Below, piece by piece: positions 1 through 4,825 of a DNA stretch of 18,414 nucleotides. Origin of the DNA: Candidatus Argoarchaeum ethanivorans (lineage in GTDB: Archaea > Halobacteriota > Methanosarcinia > Methanosarcinales > EX4572-44); NCBI GenBank assembly GCA_905067535.1, contig CAJHIR010000012.1:1-18414 (forward strand), written 5' to 3'. The notes under the pieces were generated by a model, which ran no database searches, was not told where the DNA came from, and worked only from the letters and a program-made list of their open reading frames with translations. Numbering within the stretch: position 1 is the first letter of the stretch; every line of letters starts with the position of its first letter. The position numbers and the translations under genes are program-made.

Positions 1-58
1 GCATTTAAAAGAATACCAATAGAAGAATATTGGAACAGTTTTCATAGATATATCGGGA

Positions 59-760
59 ATGGCCAATTCCCTGATATTACTAAGTGTACATCAAGCCAAA
101 AAAAGGTTTTTGGGCAAGGAGATAGTAATATTATATGCGGAAGCGGACATTTACTACCCCTCTATAGAAAAAAGAGCCGAAATTAAAAGACTAATGAAAA
201 GCGATGGGGAAGAGGATATATTAAAATTAGGTGATGAATTGGGCGCTTCTGGTACAAGAGAGGTGATAATTTTACCGGGTTTTAAAGGATATTTCACTGA
301 GAATAAACCAATATGTCTCATATTCCTTGTTGGATATGAACCTTCAAGAGCTGCAGGGTTATTAGACACTTACCGTCCAAACATGGTAGTACTGTGCTAT
401 GGAGGTTCTCCTCATGAAAAATTTGAATGGAGAAGAGATTTTTCAAAAGAACTGCATGTAGACTTGTTTAATAAATTTAATCATGTGGAGAGGGGTATCT
501 CTACGTTTTATATATCCGAGATAGTTACTGAGTTGGATAAAATATACAAAAGCATTGAGAATAGTGGACACGAATTATATGAGTATTATAATGTAGCTAT
601 AACGCCTCAATGCAGTAAATTACAAACTATTGCGGCTTACTTATTTTCCCAGATACATCCAGACGTGCAAATTGTCTTTTGCTTTCCAGGTAAATTTAAT
701 CCAGAAAGATATTCCAAAGGCGTAGGGAAAATATGGGTTTACAAATTACAAAATGTTTGA
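59..760 (+). CDS. Uncharacterised protein, 5' part probably frameshifted
   Basis: I do not recognise this family. The 233-residue reading frame has alpha/beta character: hydrophobic strands alternate with helices (EIVILYAEADIYYP, ICLIFLVGYEP, MVVLCYGG, VQIVFCFPGKF), which suggests a Rossmann-like cytoplasmic fold. The C-terminal part contains TPQCSKLQTIAAYLF and RYSKGVGKIW, which look like conserved motifs. The frame stays open upstream of the ATG to position 29, and that stretch reads NIGTVFIDISG directly into the ATG, so the true start is probably further upstream. A TAG at 26-28 blocks it in this frame, while frame 1 reads AFKRIPIEEY across bases 1-30. I infer a frameshift near 24-40 in a gene that begins outside the window; a sequencing or assembly error is equally possible. 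No Shine-Dalgarno site precedes the ATG. An attC-like palindrome starts 15 bp after the stop. Confidence 0.55.
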   Translation: MANSLILLSVHQAKKRFLGKEIVILYAEADIYYPSIEKRAEIKRLMKSDGEEDILKLGDELGASGTREVIILPGFKGYFTENKPICLIFLVGYEPSRAAGLLDTYRPNMVVLCYGGSPHEKFEWRRDFSKELHVDLFNKFNHVERGISTFYISEIVTELDKIYKSIENSGHELYEYYNVAITPQCSKLQTIAAYLFSQIHPDVQIVFCFPGKFNPERYSKGVGKIWVYKLQNV

Positions 761-794
761 CAAAACTGCCACTTCGCCTAACACAGCATATACA

Positions 795-804
795 GTGCGG
801 GCTT
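795..804 (+). repeat. Target-site duplication, left copy
   Basis: The 10-bp sequence GTGCGGGCTT lies immediately outside the left terminal inverted repeat of the element at 805-992. It is repeated exactly at 993-1002, immediately outside the right end. The following base is C on both sides, so the duplication could be 11 bp. Confidence 0.75.
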
Positions 805-992
805 CATGCGTGTTCGGTTAAGAGACAAATCGTGATAAATCAGGGGAACACAATAAACTATTGGGCGAAATTGAGATTGGGTTTCATCCATGACTGGTTG
901 TGATTTTAATACACATCAGGATTTGTCAGAGCATTCAAGTCGTCAAAAACGTGAGCAATAAATCACCAAAACTTCTTAACCGAACACCAATG
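805..992. mobile_element. MITE-like element, 188 bp
   Basis: The ends are inverted repeats of 19 bp with 2 mismatches: CATGCGTGTTCGGTTAAGA at the left, and CATTGGTGTTCGGTTAAGA as the reverse complement of the right end. Perfect 10-bp direct repeats (GTGCGGGCTT) flank it exactly. The interior is too short for a transposase and I see no convincing gene in it; the frame starting ATG ACT GGT near 890 could be a transposase tail but this is speculative. CAT termini and a 10-bp target duplication are features known from the IS4/ISH8 group, so it is probably moved in trans by such an IS. No full-length partner lies in this window. A second copy of its left 58 bp is at 2575-2632. Confidence 0.75.
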
Positions 993-1002
993 GTGCGGGC
1001 TT
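993..1002 (+). repeat. Target-site duplication, right copy
   Basis: Exact copy of GTGCGGGCTT directly abutting the right terminal repeat of the MITE-like element. See the left copy at 795-804. Confidence 0.75.
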
Positions 1003-1060
1003 CGTCCATGCCCTCCGGAACATTGCCCCCTTCGGTCGCAACGTCGTATGTGCTGGAAAC

Positions 1061-1077
1061 GTTATCTGATATTCGCC
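1061..1077 (+). repeat. Inverted repeat bracketing hicBA module 1, left
   Basis: GTTATCTGATATTCGCC on the plus strand here matches 14 of 17 bases of the minus-strand sequence at 1561-1577 (GTTATCTGACGTTCGGC). The two copies face each other around the first HicBA module. This copy is also the outer end of the attC-like palindrome that holds the MITE. Confidence 0.45.
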
Positions 1078-1121
1078 TTGGTAGATAACATCTTTAAGAG
1101 CAATACCGGGAGGTGTTTGAA

Positions 1122-1334
1122 ATGGCAATACGAACCTTTACCGCGGTTCTCCACAAGGAAGAAGATATATACGTAGCAGAATGCCCTGAAGTTGGGATGG
1201 TTAGCCAGGGATACACTATCGAGGAAGCCATCGCCAATCTGAAAGAAGCGACAGAACTCTATCTGGAAGAGTTTCCCATGCCTGAAGTTACCAGGCCATT
1301 GATGACCACTTTTGATGCCATAGTGTATGCCTAA
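1122..1334 (+). CDS. hicB: HicB-family antitoxin (module 1)
   Basis: HicB antitoxins neutralise HicA mRNA interferases and often repress their own operon. The 70-residue product has the short HicB alpha/beta fold pattern: FTAVLHKEEDIYVAECPEVG, then GYTIEEAIANLKEATELYLEE. It lacks a long C-terminal DNA-binding extension. I place the start at ATG 1122 because GGGAGGTG at 1108-1115 is a strong Shine-Dalgarno site six bases upstream; a GTG at 1113 lies inside that site and is a poor start. The stop overlaps the hicA start by 8 bp, the usual tight coupling. Its toxin partner downstream is broken, so this may be an orphan antitoxin now. Confidence 0.85.
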   Translation: MAIRTFTAVLHKEEDIYVAECPEVGMVSQGYTIEEAIANLKEATELYLEEFPMPEVTRPLMTTFDAIVYA

Positions 1335-1548
1335 GTTGCGCAGGATATCAGGAAAAGAAGCCGTGCGTGCACTGACGCTTGGGCTTCGAGAGAGTACGGC
1401 AACGCGGCAGCCACGTGGTGCTCAAGAAGCAAACGCCAGATGGCGCTTCGGATGCGTGGTTCTTCTACATCGTGAGCTGGCGATAGGCACGTTAGGGGGC
1501 AGTCTACGGTAAGCCATGATAACACCTGACGAGTTTAGGGAGAACCTC
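1327..1548 (+). pseudogene. hicA: HicA-family toxin, decayed (module 1)
   Basis: HicA toxins are small double-stranded-RNA-binding-fold mRNA interferases with an active-site His in a GSH motif. The reading frame starts normally (MPKLRRISGKEAVRALT), but HicA sequence then continues in the next frame from about 1379 (LGFERVRQRGSHVVLKKQ, active-site His codon at 1412-1414). It returns to the first frame near 1449 (GCVVLLHRELAIGTL). A TAA at 1510-1512 then interrupts LR-x-AMITPDEFREN, where HicA proteins usually carry Gln, consistent with CAA to TAA. The continuous 61-residue frame therefore lacks the GSH motif. Two compensating indels plus one nonsense change imply inactivation by drift rather than programmed frameshifting. 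Confidence 0.8.
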
Positions 1549-1560
1549 TATCGAACGACC

Positions 1561-1577
1561 GCCGAACGTCAGATAAC
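1561..1577 (-). repeat. Inverted repeat bracketing hicBA module 1, right
   Basis: Minus-strand GTTATCTGACGTTCGGC, partner of the plus-strand copy at 1061-1077. It is followed on the plus strand by ACACGGCACCCGCGG and CTAACGCCC, which may be the worn remainder of another module-boundary palindrome. The rest of the 100 bp between the two TA modules holds nothing else I recognise. Confidence 0.4.
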
Positions 1578-1653
1578 ACGGCACCCGCGGCTAACGCCCA
1601 AATGCTGACGCGTGTAAAAGATTTTAATGTGATGTGGTGGTTGATGTTGCTGT

Positions 1654-1914
1654 ATGGATAAGGCTCGTATACTTGAAGAGTTGAAAAGGAACCCAAAGAA
1701 GATTCGTTTTAAGAGGCTATGCACGGTAGCTGAGGCTTTTGGGTTTAGATTTAAAGGCGGAAGGGGCAGCCATCGTATTTATGTGCGAGATGGAATAGAT
1801 GAAATGCTAAATTTTCAAAATGTAAGTGGTAAGGTAAAACCTTATCAAGTAAAACAGCTTATAAAGATTATTGAAAAGTATAACCTCTTAAAGGAAGATG
1901 AAAGAGATGTATAA
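1654..1914 (+). CDS. hicA: HicA-family toxin (module 2)
   Basis: An 86-residue HicA-like mRNA interferase. The core reads FGFRFKGGRGSHRIYVR at about residues 29-45, with the GSH active-site His intact at about residue 40. It is followed by a short strand (MLNFQNVSG) and a C-terminal helix (YQVKQLIKIIEKYNLL). Length and motif order fit the family. Unlike module 1, here the toxin gene comes first, and the frame is uninterrupted. The stop overlaps the hicB start by 8 bp. No good Shine-Dalgarno site precedes ATG 1654. Cytoplasmic; expected to cleave mRNA or tmRNA when HicB is depleted. Confidence 0.85.
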   Translation: MDKARILEELKRNPKKIRFKRLCTVAEAFGFRFKGGRGSHRIYVRDGIDEMLNFQNVSGKVKPYQVKQLIKIIEKYNLLKEDERDV

Positions 1915-2167
1915 GTACGCAATAGAGATATTCCACAGCGAAGAAGACGAGGGGTCTATCGCGGTGGTACCGGAATTACCGGGATGCACAGCGTTCGGAG
2001 AAAACGAAGAAAAGGCATTGGAAGAGATAAAAATAGCTATGGAACTGTGGATAGAGACTGCGAAAAAAGAGGGAAGAAATATACCACAACCTCATGGAAA
2101 AGAGATTCTAAAGCTAATCTATGAGAATGCCTTTCGCACCACACACCCTGGTGGGGCTGGCGCATAA
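1907..2167 (+). CDS. hicB: HicB-family antitoxin (module 2)
   Basis: The product begins MYKYAIEIFHSEEDEGS and contains AVVPELPGCTAFGENEEKALEEIK, the typical HicB stretch (strand, PELPGC turn, then the EEAL helix). I prefer ATG 1907 over ATG 1898 because it lies about 10 bases after AAAGGA (1891-1896), and the protein then starts as HicB proteins usually do. It overlaps the hicA stop by 8 bp and should be co-translated with it. The C-terminal tail (FRTTHPGGAGA) runs into the attC-like palindrome at 2160, so the last residues may be encoded by that boundary sequence. Confidence 0.85.
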   Translation: MYKYAIEIFHSEEDEGSIAVVPELPGCTAFGENEEKALEEIKIAMELWIETAKKEGRNIPQPHGKEILKLIYENAFRTTHPGGAGA

Positions 2168-2249
2168 CAGAGCGTATCTGGCTTCGGCTATCACCTTCAC
2201 CAAAATTGGCCTTACTGGCAACTTTGTATACTTGCAGAACGTTATATGC
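2160..2249. repeat. attC-like imperfect palindrome after hicB (module 2)
   Basis: The segment opens GCGCATAAC, contains TCTGGCTTCGGC and TTGGCC...TGGC in the middle, and closes AACGTTATATGC. The ends (GCATAAC and GTTATATGC) are near-complements, as in the palindrome at 776-1068, whose ends are GCCTAAC and AACGTTATCTG. It begins exactly at the end of a gene, as attC sites do. The inner arms pair only loosely and the heptamers are not canonical, so I treat it as attC-like only. Confidence 0.4.
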
Positions 2250-2306
2250 AATCGTGGACAAAATATTAATAACTATGAGTATATTAAAAAAGGAATTGAC
2301 ATCAAG

Positions 2307-2557
2307 ATGCCGCTATTTGATGTGAAGGAGGTTGTACCCATAAATTCCAGCGTGTGTTCGATGGATAAGATGCTAACCGATGTTGATTACGTGAGTTTTT
2401 TGGTCGAAATTTTGTTAAAGTTCGGTTAGAAACAGCCCGAAATTTTGTTCAGAAGTTGAAGAACCATCTTGAAAGGTGGACAGATGGAGAGAAATGAACG
2501 GAGTTCGAAACTCTTGCCCGCCTTAGAAAATATGGCTTCTTTGATGACTCGCGTTGA
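2307..2557 (+). pseudogene. Decayed coding sequence of an unknown family
   Basis: A 40-codon frame begins MPLFDVKEVVPINSS and ends TDVDYVSFLVEILLKFG at TAG 2427-2429. The last part has a relative at 17300-17353 that reads LGVDFGDFLAEILLKFG, so this frame was coding. From about 2392 the next frame also reads like protein (RNFVQKLKNHLERWTDGEK, a TGA at 2495-2497, then TEFETLARLRKYGFFDDSR and TGA at 2555-2557). I infer a gene or two overlapping fragments broken by a frameshift and nonsense codons. I cannot assign a function. Confidence 0.4.
2396..2425 (+). repeat. Dispersed repeat, copy 1
   Basis: Thirty bases (TTTTTTGG, two variable bases, then GAAATTTTGTTAAAGTT, one variable base, GG) match 17324-17353 with 3 mismatches. 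Weaker similarity extends about 20 bp upstream in both copies. It corresponds to FLxEILLKFG in one frame of both copies, so it is a remnant of a shared gene rather than a noncoding repeat. Confidence 0.6.
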
Positions 2558-2574
2558 ACAATCTGATAAATCAT

Positions 2575-2632
2575 CATGCGTGTTCGGTTAAGAGACAAAT
2601 CATGCTAAGTCAGGGGAACACAATAAATTGTT
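2575..2632 (+). mobile_element. Solo left end of the MITE-like element
   Basis: Fifty-eight bases starting CATGCGTGTTCGGTTAAGA match the left end of the element at 805-992. The first 27 bases are identical and there are 5 mismatches overall. No right terminal repeat or target duplication is visible downstream before the tRNA genes, so this is a truncated copy or the end of a decayed full-length IS. Confidence 0.65.
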
Positions 2633-2655
2633 AGATATGCAATACCTGGAATTAT

Positions 2656-2676
2656 GGAAATACAAAAATATTTTAA
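2656..2676 (-). terminator. T-rich terminator after tRNA-Glu
   Basis: On the minus strand the sequence just past the tRNA-Glu 3' end reads AATATTTTTGTATTT, a T-rich stretch of the kind that terminates archaeal transcription. No stem precedes it, which is normal in archaea. Confidence 0.4.
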
Positions 2677-2677
2677 G

Positions 2678-2750
2678 TGCTCCGATCGGGATTTGAACCC
2701 GAGTCCTCGGCTCGAAAGGCCGAAATGATTGGCCGCTACACTATCGGAGC
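2678..2750 (-). tRNA. tRNA-Glu (anticodon TTC)
   Basis: The minus strand folds as a cloverleaf. The acceptor stem is GCTCCGA/TCGGAGC and the anticodon stem TCGGC/GCCGA encloses the loop CTTTCGA (anticodon TTC, decoding GAA/GAG). The T stem is TCGGG/CCCGA with the loop TTCAAAT. The discriminator is A and CCA is not encoded. It lies 17 bp downstream of tRNA-Gln on the same strand and is probably co-transcribed with it. Confidence 0.93.
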
Positions 2751-2767
2751 GCTGAAGCATTTTCCAG

Positions 2768-2840
2768 TAGTCCCGGGCGGATTCGAACCGCCGTCGCCGG
2801 CTCCAAAGGCCGGCAGGATTGACCACTACCCTACAGGACT
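2768..2840 (-). tRNA. tRNA-Gln (anticodon TTG)
   Basis: On the minus strand the acceptor stem AGTCCTG pairs with CGGGACT (one G-T pair). The anticodon stem CCGGC/GCCGG holds the loop CTTTGGA (anticodon TTG, decoding CAA/CAG). The T arm is GGCGG-TTCGAAT-CCGCC. The discriminator is A with no encoded CCA. A TATA-like AAATAATAAG lies about 30 bp upstream (2869-2878), suggesting a shared promoter for tRNA-Gln and tRNA-Glu. Confidence 0.93.
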
Positions 2841-2911
2841 GCTTTTTTTACATCAATACACCATCCTACTTATTATTTGTGGCAAAAAGTGTAAACAGGT
2901 GCAGCATCCTT

Positions 2912-3877
2912 TCAAAACAATGGTTTATCGGTTTGTGGCAGAATCTGTTGTTCTCGCGCAAGCTGAAAGAGTGTTTCGACCGCTGCTGTGCCATCTATTC
3001 CTATGTCAATGGTGTAATCATTAACGTACATGCCGATATGGGCTTGTATCACATCGTCTGCTATTTCCTGTGCATACTGTTTTACATATTGCATTGCTGC
3101 AATAGGGTTTTTATTTGCATACTTGATGCTCTCACAAAGAGCTGTGTCGACAGTATCTATGGCTTTTTTGCCAATACTTCGCTTTGCAGCAACACAACCG
3201 AGGGGAATCAACTTTCCAGTCTCATCTTCCCACCATTCTCCAAGATCTATTACTTTCCTTAGCCCATAGTGTGGATAGGTAAAGCGGCTTTCATGAATGA
3301 TTACTCCCGCATCAACAATCCCCTGCGCGACAGCAGGCATTATTTTGTCAAATGGCATTGCGACTATGTTTTTTATTTTTGGCTCAAACAATTGCAGCAA
3401 CAGGTGTGCAGTGGTAAACTTTCCTGGGACAGCAATTGTTTTTCCGGTAAGCTCTGCCTGTTTGAAACTCTCCTGTGCAACAATAATTGGCCCACACCCT
3501 CTTCCAAGTGCACTTCCACTTCGCAGAAGAGAGTATTCATCAAGCAGGAATCCAAGTGCATGGTAAGAAAGCTTGCTTACATCATAGCATCCTGAAAATG
3601 CCTGCTGGTTCAATGTCTCGATATCATGCAGGTGTGGCTTAAATCTGATGTTACAGGTATCGACAGGTAGATTTGTTTCCGCATACGGAGTATGTGGGTG
3701 TTGGTTAAATCTGATGTTACAGGTATCAACAGGTAGATTTGTTTCTGCTTGCGTTGTATGCGGGTGTTGGTTAAATCTGATGTTACAGGTATCGACAAGG
3801 TTGTGGGCTAAAGCATGAAATATAAAGGTATCATTAGGGCACGTTGAATAGCCAAGTGAATAATATTTGTTTGCCAT
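2912..3877 (-). CDS. MqnD/MqnA-family protein with tandem repeat insertion
   Basis: The product resembles 1,4-dihydroxy-6-naphthoate synthase (MqnD, futalosine menaquinone route), built on a periplasmic-binding-protein fold. Recognisable motifs are GYSTCPNDTFIFHAL at the N-terminus, SYHALGFLLDEYSLLRSGSALGRGCGP in the middle, KFTTAHLLL, and GVIIHESRFTY containing the catalytic-type His. Between residues about 28 and 72 it carries two extra 22-residue units (VDTCNIRF...AETNLP) copied from the normal segment VDTCNIRFKPHLHDIETLN. Without these 44 residues the length is 277, typical of MqnD. It begins 18 bp after the HAD gene on the same strand and is probably co-transcribed. Many methanogens keep MqnD/MqnA homologues without making menaquinone, so the substrate is uncertain. 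Confidence 0.8.
   Translation of the reverse strand: MANKYYSLGYSTCPNDTFIFHALAHNLVDTCNIRFNQHPHTTQAETNLPVDTCNIRFNQHPHTPYAETNLPVDTCNIRFKPHLHDIETLNQQAFSGCYDVSKLSYHALGFLLDEYSLLRSGSALGRGCGPIIVAQESFKQAELTGKTIAVPGKFTTAHLLLQLFEPKIKNIVAMPFDKIMPAVAQGIVDAGVIIHESRFTYPHYGLRKVIDLGEWWEDETGKLIPLGCVAAKRSIGKKAIDTVDTALCESIKYANKNPIAAMQYVKQYAQEIADDVIQAHIGMYVNDYTIDIGIDGTAAVETLFQLAREQQILPQTDKPLF
3641..3797. repeat. 66-bp in-frame tandem repeat inside the mqnD-like gene
   Basis: Units start at 3641, 3707 and 3773 with AAATCTGATGTTACAGGTAT. The first two are full 66-bp units and the third matches only over its first 25 bp before normal gene sequence resumes. Because 66 is a multiple of three, each unit adds 22 residues without shifting the frame. 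The units differ by a few substitutions (TTQ versus PYA-type changes in the middle of the peptide), so the duplication is not brand new and the frame has been kept. Confidence 0.9.
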
Positions 3878-3895
3878 CTCAAATCCATGCAGTAA

Positions 3896-4708
3896 TCAAT
3901 CTATCAGTTCTTTTACAATCGGCACGAGTTCATCTAACCGATTGATGGTTTTATCCACACTCTCAAGAAGCCTTGCTGGACGCATATTATACTGCTGCAA
4001 AGTTAGTATCGCCATGTCTGAAGCCTCAAAGGCAAGTAAATCATTTATAGCATCTCCTACCATAATTACCGGATTATATTCCTTTTTAAGTCGATTGACT
4101 ATCTCCCTTTTACGAAGAGGAGTAGATAAGCCAAAAGATTTCTCTTGCGTAATTCCAATACAGTCAGCCAAGTGCTCAATATCCAGTTGTCGATCGCCAG
4201 AAGCTATGTACACATCAACTCCAAGCTGGTGCAGGGCTGCGATAATCTTTTTTACATGAGGAAATAAACTCCCCCTGCTGCTTAAAGCGTATGGAATGTT
4301 CTGGGCTTCCATATCTACCATGATGCCAATTCCAACATAATAACGATTATTGTAACCGGACAATACCTCATCCAGTACCTCCTGGAGGTCTCCTACTGTT
4401 GCCCCACTATCTTTTTTAACAGCTTTGATGACCCCATCCTTTGTTACAGGCTGCGATGTGCAGGTAATACCAATATCAATGTTATAGGTGTCAAGAAAAT
4501 CACGGATTGGCATTGAAGACGGGAGTTGTTGTATGTCTTCAACATCTTCTATATGGATTACCGCAATCACACATTCCTTTTTTTTACTGGCTATCGCAAC
4601 AGTAGACACATCACACAGCATCAAATTTTTATTTATGTCTTTGGCTATTCGATACATAGAAAGCAGAGTGCCGGCACTATCAAACACCACAGCAGCATGT
4701 TTAGACAT
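3896..4708 (-). CDS. HAD-superfamily protein, P-type-ATPase-like soluble phosphatase
   Basis: A 270-residue cytoplasmic HAD-fold protein of the type annotated in methanogens as soluble P-type-ATPase-like phosphatase. Motif I is VVFDSAGTLL with the nucleophile Asp10. Motif II is Ser170 in YIASGD, motif III is Lys200 in PLRKREIV, and motif IV is GDAINDLLAFEASD (218-231), which binds Mg. The second Asp of the usual DxD phosphatase loop is absent (DSAGT, closer to the DKTGT loop of P-type ATPases), so it may phosphorylate rather than act as a typical phosphatase. A TATA box sits about 29 bp upstream of the ATG with no Shine-Dalgarno site, suggesting a leaderless mRNA. It lies 18 bp upstream of the MqnD-like gene. 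Confidence 0.75.
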   Translation of the reverse strand: MSKHAAVVFDSAGTLLSMYRIAKDINKNLMLCDVSTVAIASKKKECVIAVIHIEDVEDIQQLPSSMPIRDFLDTYNIDIGITCTSQPVTKDGVIKAVKKDSGATVGDLQEVLDEVLSGYNNRYYVGIGIMVDMEAQNIPYALSSRGSLFPHVKKIIAALHQLGVDVYIASGDRQLDIEHLADCIGITQEKSFGLSTPLRKREIVNRLKKEYNPVIMVGDAINDLLAFEASDMAILTLQQYNMRPARLLESVDKTINRLDELVPIVKELID

Positions 4709-4732
4709 TACAAAACATAGTAACCCATTCTG

Positions 4733-4742
4733 ATAATATATG
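4733..4742 (-). promoter_or_regulatory. TATA box of the HAD gene
   Basis: Minus-strand CATATATTAT centred about 29 bp upstream of ATG 4708. That spacing places the transcription start at or next to the start codon, which fits leaderless translation in archaea. Confidence 0.5.
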
Positions 4743-4782
4743 TGTTTCCACCATCGCCCAGGTTTAAGTAAAACTTTTCGGA

Positions 4783-4795
4783 AATAATATAAATA
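4783..4795 (+). promoter_or_regulatory. TATA box of the HD-domain gene
   Basis: AATAATATAAATA lies centred about 37 bp upstream of ATG 4826, predicting a 5' leader of around 10 bases. It forms a divergent promoter pair with the HAD gene box at 4733-4742. Confidence 0.5.
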
Positions 4796-4825
4796 AGCAG
4801 GAACAACGACACTCTGGTACTACGT

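Larger units (their letters stand above)
776..1068. repeat. attC-like imperfect palindrome, split by a MITE
   Basis: The left arm begins GCCTAAC at 776-782 and continues CAGCATATAC. The right arm ends AACGTTATCTG at 1068, and its reverse complement contains CAGCACATAC. Removing the 188-bp element at 805-992 and one copy of its target duplication brings the arms together as a single palindrome of about 95 bp with a variable middle. The layout (AAC at one end, GTT at the other, longer paired arms, placement just after a gene) resembles integron attC sites. The outer heptamers do not fit the RYYYAAC / GTTRRRY consensus on the right side, so attC identity is not established. Confidence 0.4.

Noticed and set aside
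776..1068. Canonical integron attC site
   Set aside because: The right outer heptamer GTTATCT does not fit GTTRRRY and pairing of the inner arms is loose, so only attC-like is claimed.
900..1088. 62-codon plus-strand frame as a gene
   Set aside because: It runs across the MITE right end and the palindrome, has no ribosome-binding site and no protein-like conservation.
1327..1512. Programmed frameshifting in hicA module 1
   Set aside because: Two separate shifts plus a nonsense codon would be needed and no slippery sequence is seen; pseudogene decay is simpler.
2121..2306. Open frame through the palindrome after hicB as part of a 102-residue gene
   Set aside because: It is the translation of the palindromic boundary sequence; only the part from 2307 shows an independent coding relative.
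2605..3024. Frames across the tRNA genes
   Set aside because: They are read-through of tRNA sequence and the antisense of the mqnD-like gene.
3641..3797. Regular repeats that could suggest a CRISPR array
   Set aside because: The units are contiguous 66-bp tandem copies inside a coding frame with no unique spacers, and no cas genes are present.
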